Source: DAOUMU01 sp034409055
GTDB lineage: Bacteria; Chloroflexota; Anaerolineae; 4572-78; J111
Length of the DNA stretch: 26,513 nt
Direction of reading: 5' to 3'
NCBI GenBank assembly: GCA_034409055.1
Contig: DAOUMU010000068.1
Span: 1-26,513, forward strand
Made by a program: the position numbers and the translations under genes. The notes under the pieces were generated by a model. The model was not told where the DNA came from and made no database searches. It saw only the letters and a program-made list of their open reading frames with translations. Every line of letters begins with the position of its first letter. Positions within the stretch are counted from its first letter, which is position 1. This document shows positions 14,510 to 22,710 of this stretch, piece by piece.

Positions 14510-15730
14510 ATGAAAAATATACTTTTACTCACCCAAGTCTTACCCTATCCACCCGATAGCGGCCCCAAGGTAAAAACCTGGAATGTACTCAAGTACCTGG
14601 CCCAACACCATCAGGTGACGCTGGTTTCCTTTGTGCGCGGCGATCAGTCGAATGATGTGCGTTACCTGAAAAAATATTGCCATGCGGTCTATACCGTTTC
14701 GATAAAGCGCAGCGCCTTGCTCGACGGATGGTATATGCTCTTAAGTTTCTTGAGCCGGCAGCCGTTTCTAATGGTCCGCGATGATCGCGCGGCCATGCGG
14801 CGGCTGATTGACCGCCTGGCCTCGGAGACGCATTTCGACATCGTCCATGCGGACCAACTCAATATGGCCCAATATGCAGCCCGCGTGCCCGGCGCGCGAA
14901 AAATTCTTGACGCCCACAATGCGCTGTGGGTGCTTTACCGGCGGTTGTGGCAAACGATGGGCCCAGGCCCCAAAAAGTGGCTGCTAAACCGCGATTGGCG
15001 TTTATTAAAAGCTTACGAGGGGCGAGTTTGCCGCCAATTCGAAGCCACTCTGGCCGTCAGCGAGGAAGATAAAACAGCTCTGGAAGAAGCAGCCGGCCAA
15101 CCCCTAAACATTACCGTTATCCCCATTGCCGTAGATACGGACGAAGTGACCCCAGTCACACGTCATCCTAAGGCGGACCATATCCTTCACATTGGGACCA
15201 TGTTCTGGCCGCCCAATATCGACGGCATCCTGTGGTTTCTGGGTGATATATTGCCACTTATTCGCGCCCAACGGCCCGAGGTGGTGTTTGATATTGTCGG
15301 GTCCAAGCCGCCGCCAGAGATTGTGGAATTTGGGGATAACGACCCAAAAATCAACGTGACCGGTTATGTTCCCGATCCCACCCCCTTTTTAGAATCGAGC
15401 GGGGTAATGATCGTCCCCCTGCGGGCGGGCGGCGGCATGCGGGTGAAGATCCTCAATGCCCTGGCCCAGGGATTACCCATCGTTTCGACCACCATTGGCT
15501 GCGAAGGGATCGCTCTCGAAGCAGGTCGCCACCTCCTGATTGCCGACACACCTGAAGCGTTTGCCCAGGCCACCCTGCGATTGCTTGAGGAGCGTGGCGT
15601 GACTGATGAGCTGGGGCGGAATGGCCGGCAACTGATCCAATCAACCTACGACTATCGAACGGCCTGTCGGCCTGTCGATGATGTTTATCAGATGAGTTCC
15701 CATGAGATAGGCATAAGAAACGATGCGTAA
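14510..15730 (+). CDS. Glycosyltransferase family 4, stp1-like, second copy
   Basis: The opening I-L-L-L-T-Q-V-L-P-Y-P-P-D-S-G-P-K-V-K-T-W matches the stp1-like gene at 9445 in plan. The C-terminal domain has H-I-G-T-M-F-W-P-P-N-I-D-G, V-T-G-Y-V-P-D-P-T-P and V-P-L-R-A-G-G-G-M-R-V-K-I-L-N-A-L-A-Q-G-L-P-I-V-S-T. It is 406 residues and complete. ATG 14510 has a weak AAGG 12 bases before it. The last eight bases, ATGCGTAA at 15723-15730, contain both its stop and the start of the FG-GAP lipoprotein, so the two are coupled. It is probably another sugar transferase of the same pathway and is more GC-rich than the genes around 6-8 kb. Confidence 0.9.
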   Translation: MKNILLLTQVLPYPPDSGPKVKTWNVLKYLAQHHQVTLVSFVRGDQSNDVRYLKKYCHAVYTVSIKRSALLDGWYMLLSFLSRQPFLMVRDDRAAMRRLIDRLASETHFDIVHADQLNMAQYAARVPGARKILDAHNALWVLYRRLWQTMGPGPKKWLLNRDWRLLKAYEGRVCRQFEATLAVSEEDKTALEEAAGQPLNITVIPIAVDTDEVTPVTRHPKADHILHIGTMFWPPNIDGILWFLGDILPLIRAQRPEVVFDIVGSKPPPEIVEFGDNDPKINVTGYVPDPTPFLESSGVMIVPLRAGGGMRVKILNALAQGLPIVSTTIGCEGIALEAGRHLLIADTPEAFAQATLRLLEERGVTDELGRNGRQLIQSTYDYRTACRPVDDVYQMSSHEIGIRNDA

Positions 15731-18311
15731 ACTGTTTTTATCCATTGTAACTCTGTGCCTTGTGGTCACAATAATATCAGTCGCTTGTCGGGAGACTATC
15801 ATACCGCGAGCAGCCCCCCTGACCAACGCCATTATCCCGTGGGTGCATCTCTCCAGTAAAAATGGTGATCTCCCGCCACCCGGTGATTCTGCTCAACAAA
15901 CGGCCTCCCTGATTTTTGACGTGGACAAGGACGGGCTCAATGACTTTGTCGTCGGTAGCCGACGAGCACCGGGACCCTCAATGGTTTGGTACCAACGTAA
16001 GACGAACGGTTGGACCAAGTACTTGATTGATGACACCGTTCTTGACATCGAAGCCGGTGGTGCCTTTTACGATCTCGATAGCGATGGTGACCTCGACGTC
16101 GTTATGGGCGGAGACAGTGATAGCAATAAAATTTGGTGGTGGGAGAACCCCTATCCAAATTATGAAGCCAATACTGCCTGGACACGTCGCGAAATCAAAA
16201 ACTCCGGCTCAAATAAGCACCACGATATGATCTTTGGCGACTTCGATGGTGATGGGCAGGAGGAGTTAGTTTTCTGGAATCAGGGAGCTAAAAAACTGTT
16301 TATGGCCGATATCCCGGCCGACCCAAGAAATACTCAACCCTGGTCCTACACCGAGATTTACGCCTGGAGTTCCGGCGACGAGCACGAAGGCCTGGCCAGG
16401 GCCGACATCGATGGGGATGGACAGGTCGATATTGTGGGTGGTGGGCAGTGGTTCAAGCATAACGGCGGTACAAGTTACACAGCTAACATCATCGACGATA
16501 GCCAGCGCTTCACCCGAGCGGCTGCGGGTCAGTTGAAAGCGGGTGGCCGGCCCGAACTGGTCTTTGTGGTCGGTGATGGTTTGGGCCGTTTACAGTGGTA
16601 CGAGTGGAACGGCAGCACCTGGCAAGGGCACGATCTGCTAGGCTTCGATGTGGACCACGGGCATAGCCTTGAGTTGGCTGATATCAATAACGACGGGCAT
16701 CTGGACATCTTCGTGGCCGAGATGCGCCTGGATGGGGGCAATGCTGAGGCCAAGATGTGGGTCTTTCTGGGTGATGGCAACGGCAACTTCGAGGAGACGG
16801 TGGTGGCTACCGGATATGGCAATCACGAGTCGAAGGTCGGTGACCTGGATGGCGATGGCGACCTGGACATCCTGGGCAAGCCTTATAACTGGGAGACACC
16901 CCGGTTGGATATCTGGCTTAACAATCTGCCGGGTTGTAATCTTGACAGTTGGGAGCGGCATGTGGTCGACTCTGAGAAACCCTGGCGGACTGTCTTTATC
17001 ACCTCGGCTGACCTGGATGGTGATGATCACCAGGACATTATTACCGGTGGTTGGTGGTACAAAAACCCCGGTAATCCGGGTGGTACCTGGATCCGCCACA
17101 CAATCGGTTCGCCGCTGAATAATATGGCTGTGGTCTATGATTTTGAGGGTGACGGCGATATGGATGTGTTAGGGACTGAGGGCAAAGGTTCCGAATCGAA
17201 TGCCTCGTTCGTGTGGGCGGATAACGACGGTTCAGGCTCGTTCACAATCCGTAACAATGTTTCGAACGGCGATGGTGACTTCCTGCAGGGTGTGGCCGTT
17301 GATCGCTTTCAGGCAGGGGGCAATCTTGAAGTCGTCCTCTCGTGGCATGAGGCGAATAAGGGGATACAGATGCTAACCGTTCCCTCAAATCCCGCCACCG
17401 ATTCCTGGCCCTGGCGTCAGGTATCTCCAATCTCGCAGGACGAAGCGCTGAGTGCTGATGATATCGATCGTGATGGTGATATCGACTTGTTGCTGGGGAC
17501 CAAATGGCTGCGCAACGATAGCCAGTCGTGGAACGAGTACAGTGTCAATAGTACCGGTGATGAGCCTGACCGGAATCGGCTGGCCGATGTCAATGGGGAT
17601 GGACGGCTGGATGCGGTGGTGGGTTTTGAGGCCATCAGCACGTTGGGCAAATTGGCCTGGTATGGACAACCCATCTCAGCCACCTCAACCTGGACCGAGA
17701 CAGTAATCGCTAATATTATCGGGCCGATGAGTCTGGACGTGGCCGATATGGACAACGATGGTGACCTGGACGTTATCGCTGGCGAACATAATATGTCGGA
17801 TCCGTCACAGGCGACGTTGTATGTCTTCGAAAACAGTGACGGTCGGGGCGGCAGTTGGACAGAGCACGTGGTCTACACCGGCGACGAACATCACGACGGG
17901 GCGCAAGTGGTTGACATTGATGGGGATGGAGACTACGACATTATCTCGATTGGCTGGAGCCACGGCCAGGTGCTTCTCTACGAGAATAGGGCTAATTGTG
18001 CCAGTAGTATGCCGGCGGTAGCAGCGCCAGTGATTAGTCCGAATGGTGGCACATACAGTGGGTCGGTTGTGGTAACACTTTCGACTACCACGCCTGAGTC
18101 GGTCATCTACTACACGCTTGATGGTAGTGAGCCCACCTCTGCCTCAACATTGTATACTGAGCCCTTCCCGCTAACCAGCAGCACAACCGTCAAAGCCAGG
18201 GCCTTCCGCGATGGCTACAAGGCCAGCGATGTGGCTATCGCTCCCTTCACTATCGATGTGGACACCATCAGTCTGGGAATTTGGTTGCCAGTGATATTGA
18301 AACCGTCTTGA
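15723..18311 (+). CDS. Secreted FG-GAP/VCBS repeat probable lipoprotein with chitobiase-C-like domain
   Basis: A hydrophobic signal (4-21) ends in I-S-V-A-C (Cys22), an imperfect lipobox. Then come twelve clear calcium-type D-x-D-x-D-G-like motifs (first at residue 66, last at 731) plus two degenerate blades (R-A-A-A-G-Q-L-K-A-G-G-R-P-E-L and V-A-V-D-R-F-Q-A-G-G-N-L-E). That makes 14 repeats at a spacing of about 51 residues, which I read as two seven-bladed beta-propellers. Residues about 768-846 form a CHB_HEX-type domain (Y-Y-T-L-D-G-S-E-P-T, V-K-A-R-A-F). The protein ends I-W-L-P-V-I-L-K-P-S. It probably sits outside the cytoplasmic membrane, binding calcium and perhaps glycan. No catalytic motif is seen. 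The 8-base overlap with a glycosyltransferase argues for a job tied to the polysaccharide. A 163-base gap follows. Confidence 0.85.
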   Translation: MRKLFLSIVTLCLVVTIISVACRETIIPRAAPLTNAIIPWVHLSSKNGDLPPPGDSAQQTASLIFDVDKDGLNDFVVGSRRAPGPSMVWYQRKTNGWTKYLIDDTVLDIEAGGAFYDLDSDGDLDVVMGGDSDSNKIWWWENPYPNYEANTAWTRREIKNSGSNKHHDMIFGDFDGDGQEELVFWNQGAKKLFMADIPADPRNTQPWSYTEIYAWSSGDEHEGLARADIDGDGQVDIVGGGQWFKHNGGTSYTANIIDDSQRFTRAAAGQLKAGGRPELVFVVGDGLGRLQWYEWNGSTWQGHDLLGFDVDHGHSLELADINNDGHLDIFVAEMRLDGGNAEAKMWVFLGDGNGNFEETVVATGYGNHESKVGDLDGDGDLDILGKPYNWETPRLDIWLNNLPGCNLDSWERHVVDSEKPWRTVFITSADLDGDDHQDIITGGWWYKNPGNPGGTWIRHTIGSPLNNMAVVYDFEGDGDMDVLGTEGKGSESNASFVWADNDGSGSFTIRNNVSNGDGDFLQGVAVDRFQAGGNLEVVLSWHEANKGIQMLTVPSNPATDSWPWRQVSPISQDEALSADDIDRDGDIDLLLGTKWLRNDSQSWNEYSVNSTGDEPDRNRLADVNGDGRLDAVVGFEAISTLGKLAWYGQPISATSTWTETVIANIIGPMSLDVADMDNDGDLDVIAGEHNMSDPSQATLYVFENSDGRGGSWTEHVVYTGDEHHDGAQVVDIDGDGDYDIISIGWSHGQVLLYENRANCASSMPAVAAPVISPNGGTYSGSVVVTLSTTTPESVIYYTLDGSEPTSASTLYTEPFPLTSSTTVKARAFRDGYKASDVAIAPFTIDVDTISLGIWLPVILKPS

Positions 18312-18474
18312 AAATATAATAGAAATTTTCTTGGAGAACTTGAGGTTTCTAACTTTTTTCTAACTGGTTTCATATTTAGTTCCTACTATCTTATGCTAAA
18401 GTTTGAGAAATAGTACCAGCGTACCCTTCAGGATTAAAAAACCTCAGTAGTTTGGACGTTTAGGGAGAAAAGCA
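18312..18474 (+). other. AT-rich spacer, possible promoter region
   Basis: This 163-base gap separates the lipoprotein gene from the next glycosyltransferase. It holds a weak stem (GAAAAT 18310-18315 with ATTTTC 18325-18330) without a T-run. TATGCT near 18392 lies about 18 bases after TTTCAT, a poor promoter match. No open frame looks coding. A separate transcript for the genes to the right is plausible but not shown. Confidence 0.3.
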
Positions 18475-19449
18475 ATGAGAGGTAAAGATAAGCCCCGGGT
18501 AAGTATCGGCTTGCCGGTGTTCAATGGCGAGAATTACCTGGAAGAGGCCCTGGAATCGATTCTGGCACAGACATATACGGATTTCGAGTTGATTATCTCG
18601 GATAATGCCTCAACCGATAGAACCCAGGAGATTTGTGAAACATACGCGGCCAGGGATCCACGCATTCGTTACTATCGTAATGAGAAAAATCTGGGGGCGG
18701 CCAAGAACTATAACCGGGTCTTTGAGGTAGCCTCGGGCGAGTACTTTAAGTGGGCTGCCCATGACGATGTACTTGACCCGGAATTCCTGGCCAGATGCGT
18801 TACCATCCTTGACCAGGACCCGTCTATCGTCTTGTGTCACGCCAAGACAGGACGCATTGATGAACATAGCCACTTGGTTGGGACTTATGAGGAGTATCAG
18901 TATTTAAGAATTGGCTCGCCGAAATCCCATGAACGTTTTTTTGATCTCATTCGTCTCGATCATTCCTGCAACATTGTTTTCGGTCTAATACGAGCGAATG
19001 ACTTGAAAATGACCTCACTGATTGGACCTTACCCAGCCTCAGATAGACCACTGCTGGCGCAGCTTGGCCTCATTGGTCGATTCTATGAAATTCCCGACCC
19101 TTTGTTTTTTCGCAGAGATCATCCACAAACAACATGGCGGGTGTGGGGAGAAAGCACAGAGGTGGTGACATGGTTTGATACAACAAAAAAGGATCAGATC
19201 ATCTTTCCGTATTGGAGGTTGTGCTTTGAGTATTTTAGGTCAATTAGACGCATTCCCTTGAGTTGGTTTGATAAACTACTATGTTACATTCAACTGGCCC
19301 GTTTGTTCACCCTAAACTGGCGCCAAGACCTGCCTATGTGGAGGTGGTTGGTTATGGATTTGGAAAATGCTGTCAGGCAAGCGTGGTTTCGTTTAAGACG
19401 ACCGGGTAAAGTGACTGCAGCATCAAGAGAGAGCCAGGAAGCGGTTTGA
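18475..19449 (+). CDS. Glycosyltransferase family 2
   Basis: The N-terminal GT-A domain shows V-S-I-G-L-P-V-F-N-G-E-N-Y-L, I-L-A-Q-T-Y-T-D-F-E-L-I-I-S-D-N-A-S-T-D-R-T, and A-A-H-D-D-V-L with the metal-binding H-D-D at 96-98. The N-L-G-A-A-K-N-Y-N-R-V-F segment is typical of SpsA-like GT2 enzymes in EPS loci. The gene is 324 residues, and GGGAG lies 9 bases before ATG 18475. The C-terminal third is rich in Trp, Arg and Leu (Y-I-Q-L-A-R-L-F-T-L-N-W-R) and may lie along the membrane. It precedes the nucleotide-sugar module, so it may use that sugar as donor, which is an inference from position. Confidence 0.92.
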   Translation: MRGKDKPRVSIGLPVFNGENYLEEALESILAQTYTDFELIISDNASTDRTQEICETYAARDPRIRYYRNEKNLGAAKNYNRVFEVASGEYFKWAAHDDVLDPEFLARCVTILDQDPSIVLCHAKTGRIDEHSHLVGTYEEYQYLRIGSPKSHERFFDLIRLDHSCNIVFGLIRANDLKMTSLIGPYPASDRPLLAQLGLIGRFYEIPDPLFFRRDHPQTTWRVWGESTEVVTWFDTTKKDQIIFPYWRLCFEYFRSIRRIPLSWFDKLLCYIQLARLFTLNWRQDLPMWRWLVMDLENAVRQAWFRLRRPGKVTAASRESQEAV

Positions 19450-19489
19450 AGAACAAATAAGATTGCAAATGTAATAAAGGAGAAACAGT

Positions 19490-20263
19490 ATGAAAGTAGC
19501 TATTCTGGCCGGCGGAGCAGGTTCTCGTCTGGCAGAAGAGACCGAGGTGAAGCCGAAAGCGCTGGTCGAAATCGGTGGACGGCCAATCCTCTGGCACATT
19601 ATGCGACACTACGCTCATTATGATTTTAAAGAGTTTATCATTGCCCTGGGCTATAAGGGCGAAGTAATCAAAAAATATATGGTAGATTATTGCTCGCTGA
19701 ACAGCAACCTGACCGTGAATTTGGGAACCGGCGAAGTAGAAATTAAGGACGGCTATAGACCGGATTGGACCGTTGAACTCATAGATACCGGTATCCCCAC
19801 GATGACCGGTGGACGCATCAAACGCCTGGCTGCCTACTTAAGCAATGGAACCTTCATGTTAACTTGGTGTGATGGGGTTTCCGATATCAATCTAGGCGAT
19901 TTGTTGGCTTTTCATCGTGCTCATGGCAAGTTGGCCACGCTAACTGCCGTTCGGCCACCGGCCCGCTATGGGCACCTGGTTTTCGAAGGGGACCAGGTAG
20001 CAGAATTTACCGAAAAGCCCCAGGTTGGTGAAGGTTGGATCAATGGGGCCTTTTTTGTGTTGGAGCCCGGTGTGTTCGATTACATTGAAGGTGATGATAC
20101 ACAATGGGAAAGAGAACCGCTGGAAAGACTGGCCAAAGATGGGCAGTTAATGGCTTACCGCCACGACTCTTTCTGGCAGTGTATGGATACCCTGCGCGAG
20201 AAATATATTCTGGAAACCCTGTGGCAGAGTGGCAACCCGCCCTGGCAGGTTTGGGAGGAATAA
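19490..20263 (+). CDS. rfbF: Glucose-1-phosphate cytidylyltransferase
   Basis: It makes CDP-glucose from glucose-1-phosphate and CTP in the cytoplasm, the entry to CDP-linked deoxysugars. G-G-A-G-S-R (8-13), E-E-T-E-V-K-P-K (Lys23), E-I-G-G-R-P-I-L-W-H-I-M, C-D-G-V-S-D (128-132, the metal/nucleotide aspartate in the usual Y-G-D-G-V position), R-P-P-A-R-Y-G and F-W-Q-C-M-D-T-L-R-E all fit RfbF at the normal length of 257. AAAGGAG sits 6 bases before ATG 19490. The gene is followed with no real gap by the SDR and methyltransferase. No CDP-glucose 4,6-dehydratase of the RfbG type is recognisable in the window. Confidence 0.93.
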   Translation: MKVAILAGGAGSRLAEETEVKPKALVEIGGRPILWHIMRHYAHYDFKEFIIALGYKGEVIKKYMVDYCSLNSNLTVNLGTGEVEIKDGYRPDWTVELIDTGIPTMTGGRIKRLAAYLSNGTFMLTWCDGVSDINLGDLLAFHRAHGKLATLTAVRPPARYGHLVFEGDQVAEFTEKPQVGEGWINGAFFVLEPGVFDYIEGDDTQWEREPLERLAKDGQLMAYRHDSFWQCMDTLREKYILETLWQSGNPPWQVWEE

Positions 20264-20264
20264 G

Positions 20265-21302
20265 ATGCGTGTGTTAGTAACAGGACATCAGGGATACATC
20301 GGGACAATCTTGACCCCGATGTTGATTGAAGCCGGGCATGAAGTGGTCGGCTTGGATACCGATTTGTATAAAGGATCGACGTTTGGCGAAGGTGTGCCCG
20401 ACGTTCCGGCGATAACGAAAGATATTCGCGATGTCGAGGCATCTGACCTGGAGGGGTTTGAGGCTGTTCTTCACCTGGCGGGGCTTTCCAACGATCCCCT
20501 GGGGGACTTGAATCCGACCTTAACTTATGAAATCAATCATGCTGCCGCTGTGCGTCTGGCCGAGTTGGCCAAGCAAGTGGGGGTCACCCGTTACATCTTC
20601 TCCTCATCTTGTAGCAACTATGGCGCTGGTGGTGAAGACTTGTTAGATGAGAAATCTTCCTTTAACCCGGTCACCCCGTATGGTATTTCCAAAGTAAAAA
20701 CGGAACAAGATGTGACCAAGTTAGCGGATTCAAATTTTAGCCCAATCTTCCTGCGCAATGCCACTGCTTATGGTGTCTCCCCACGCCTGCGCTTTGATTT
20801 GGTGCTCAACAATCTGGTCGCCTGGGCTTTTACCACCGGCCAGGTATATCTTAAAAGTGATGGCACCCCCTGGCGACCTATCGTTCACATCGAAGATATT
20901 TCTCGGGCCTTTATCGCCGCCTTACATGCTCCGCGTGAGGTTGTGCATAACCAGGCTTTCAACGTGGTTCCCGTTGGAGAGAACTATCGTATCCGGGAGA
21001 TAGCCGAGATTGTGGTCGAAACCGTTCCCGGCTCCCGTCTTGAGTTTGCCCCGGATGCCGGGCCGGATAAACGGTGTTATCGGGTTAGTAGTGACAAAAT
21101 CGTCCAAGCCTTGCCCGAATTCAAACCACAATGGAATGCCCGGCGAGGGGCGCAAGAATTGTACGAAGCTTACAAAAAGATCGGCCTGACTTTGGAGGAA
21201 TTTGAAGGCCCCAGGTATCAACGTATTGGGCATATCAAACAACTGTTAAGCAGCGGTCGTTTGGATGAGAACCTGCGCTGGCGGGAGCCGATAGCTGTCT
21301 GA
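20265..21302 (+). CDS. NAD-dependent epimerase/dehydratase (extended SDR)
   Basis: G-H-Q-G-Y-I-G (7-13) is the Rossmann G-x-x-G-x-x-G. The catalytic set is S-S-S-C-S-N-Y-G (113-120) and Y-G-I-S-K (Tyr139, Lys143). R-N-A-T-A-Y-G and H-I-E-D-I are the usual later motifs. It acts on a nucleotide sugar in the cytoplasm, as an epimerase, dehydratase or 4-ketoreductase. I chose ATG 20265 (345 residues), with GGAGG 6 bases upstream, over an in-frame GTG at 20229 that lies inside the cytidylyltransferase. It starts one base after the cytidylyltransferase stop. By position it modifies CDP-glucose or a product of it and may stand in for the dehydratase that is not seen. The exact reaction is unproven. 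Confidence 0.9.
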   Translation: MRVLVTGHQGYIGTILTPMLIEAGHEVVGLDTDLYKGSTFGEGVPDVPAITKDIRDVEASDLEGFEAVLHLAGLSNDPLGDLNPTLTYEINHAAAVRLAELAKQVGVTRYIFSSSCSNYGAGGEDLLDEKSSFNPVTPYGISKVKTEQDVTKLADSNFSPIFLRNATAYGVSPRLRFDLVLNNLVAWAFTTGQVYLKSDGTPWRPIVHIEDISRAFIAALHAPREVVHNQAFNVVPVGENYRIREIAEIVVETVPGSRLEFAPDAGPDKRCYRVSSDKIVQALPEFKPQWNARRGAQELYEAYKKIGLTLEEFEGPRYQRIGHIKQLLSSGRLDENLRWREPIAV

Positions 21303-21319
21303 GATTGAGGAGAAATAAG

Positions 21320-22570
21320 ATGTTTTATGAATCGGAGCAGCGCTGTCGGGCCAGCGGCTCCACAAATCTGCAGACGATTTTAGCTTATGGCCAAACGCCG
21401 CTGGCTGACCGTTTACTGACAGCCGAGCAGTTACGAGCCATTGAGGAAGGGATTGAGCCGGAGTTACTTGCCCCGCTCACCCTGGTTTTTTGTCCCGACT
21501 CTGCCCTGGTTCAGATTAGGGAAACGGTTTCCCCGGAGGTCCTCTTTGATAAGGACTACCCTTACTTTTCTTCTGTCTCGAAATCCCTCCTGGCGCACTT
21601 CGCAGCCAGTGCCGGAGAACTGATTGAAACCAGAGACCTTGAGGCAAACAGCCTGGTGATTGAGGCAGCCAGCAATGATGGCTATATGCTCAAAAATTTT
21701 GTAGAAAAGGGAATTCCCGTTTTAGGGATCGATCCGGCCGAAGCCCCTGTCCAAGTAGCGCGACAGGCAGGTATTCCTACGCTTTGCACCTTTTTTAATC
21801 AAGAGTTGGCCAGCCAGCTTCGGGCCGAGGGTAAAGTGGCCGATCTGTTTCTGGCCAACAACGTGCTGGCCCACGTACCGGATTTAAATGGCTTTGTCGA
21901 AGGGATAAAAATCATCTTGAAAGAGACCGGGGTGGCGGTGATGGAGGTGCATTATTTAGCCGACCTGGTTGATCAGTGCCAGTTTGATACGGTCTATCAC
22001 CAGCACCTTTGCTACTTTTCGGCCACAGCCCTGGACAGGTTGTTTAGAAGGCACGGACTTTTTTTGAATGATGTCAGGCGCATCCCTACCTATGGCGGTT
22101 CGTTGCGCTTGTTTGTGGAACACCGGGAGGCGGTCAGTGAAAACGTGCATACCCTATTAGCTGAAGAGGCTGATAAAGGGGTTGATCAGCTCGATTACTA
22201 TCTGGATTTTGCCGAGCGAGTGCGTGAAATTAAGCGTTCTTTGCTAGAACTGCTTTGGGGGCTCAAACAGCAGGGTAAGCGCATTGCCGGCTACGGCGCG
22301 GCGGCCAAGGCGGCTACGTTTCTGAGTTATCTGGAGATTGACCGACAGTTAGTTGATTACGTGGTTGATTTGAATAAATTTAAACATGGCCGCCATATGG
22401 GCGGCAATCATTTGCCCATCTTTCCTCCTTCGAAACTTTTAGAGGATAGGCCGGATTATGTTTTGTTGTTGGCCTGGAATTTTGCCGAGGAAATTATGCG
22501 ACAACAAGAGACCTATCGGGAGCAAGGGGGCAAGTTTATTATTCCTATACCACAGCCCAAGATAGTTTAA
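21320..22570 (+). CDS. Sugar C-methyltransferase-type SAM enzyme (NovU/TylC3/TcaB9-like)
   Basis: The three-part plan of this family is present: an N-terminal zinc-type domain, a SAM-binding core with E-A-A-S-N-D-G-Y-M-L (115-124) and D-P-A-E, and the C-terminal domain with Y-G-A-A-A-K-A-A-T, V-V-D-L-N-K-F-K-H-G and A-W-N-F-A-E-E-I. Such enzymes C-methylate NDP-ketosugars at C-3. Two oddities are visible: both Cys-x-x-Cys pairs read Cys-x-x-Ser (9-12 and 58-61), and Y-H-E-H reads Y-H-Q-H (226-229). His185 is kept. ATG 21320 follows GAGGAGA and is preferred to an in-frame TTG at 21305. The gene lies 17 bases after the SDR and closes the module. A 140-base gap with no open frame follows. Family is sure; activity and substrate are inferred. 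Confidence 0.88.
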   Translation: MFYESEQRCRASGSTNLQTILAYGQTPLADRLLTAEQLRAIEEGIEPELLAPLTLVFCPDSALVQIRETVSPEVLFDKDYPYFSSVSKSLLAHFAASAGELIETRDLEANSLVIEAASNDGYMLKNFVEKGIPVLGIDPAEAPVQVARQAGIPTLCTFFNQELASQLRAEGKVADLFLANNVLAHVPDLNGFVEGIKIILKETGVAVMEVHYLADLVDQCQFDTVYHQHLCYFSATALDRLFRRHGLFLNDVRRIPTYGGSLRLFVEHREAVSENVHTLLAEEADKGVDQLDYYLDFAERVREIKRSLLELLWGLKQQGKRIAGYGAAAKAATFLSYLEIDRQLVDYVVDLNKFKHGRHMGGNHLPIFPPSKLLEDRPDYVLLLAWNFAEEIMRQQETYREQGGKFIIPIPQPKIV

Positions 22571-22672
22571 ACGTAACTGCTCAGGCTGTAGCCGCACCAG
22601 TCTGAAGTGCCGGAGGGCCAGGGTTGATACAAAAATGACTGTCCAAGAATTAACACAGATAACACAAAAAAC

Positions 22673-22705
22673 AAAAACCTTAAGATATCGTAAGGAAGGG
22701 TTTTT
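22673..22705 (+). promoter_or_regulatory. Overlapping hairpins covering the Shine-Dalgarno of the secreted protein
   Basis: CCTTA (22678-22682) can pair with TAAGG (22691-22695) around an 8-base loop, and alternatively AAAAACC (22673-22679) with GGTTTTT (22699-22705). TAAGGAAGGG (22691-22700) holds the likely Shine-Dalgarno for ATG 22711, so the first stem would hide it. The second stem ends in a T-run of five and could act as a weak terminator or attenuator. Pairing is seen in the sequence; function is a guess. No known riboswitch class was recognised in 22571-22710. Confidence 0.35.
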
Positions 22706-22710
22706 AGCCT

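Noticed and set aside
16638..17118. Overlapping 153- and 156-codon frames on both strands
   Set aside because: Both lie inside the FG-GAP gene. Their repeated Trp, Thr and Met or Ile and Val patterns come from other-frame reading of the G-A-T-rich repeat codons.
18310..18330. Terminator after the FG-GAP gene
   Set aside because: The stem is only six base pairs, AT-rich, with a 9-base loop and no T-run.
20229..20264. Longer SDR start at GTG 20229
   Set aside because: It lies within the cytidylyltransferase coding region. The Rossmann motif begins right after ATG 20265, which has a strong GGAGG.
22571..22710. Riboswitch (for example cyclic-di-GMP type) before the secreted protein
   Set aside because: No conserved aptamer core was recognised; only the local hairpins near the Shine-Dalgarno are supported.
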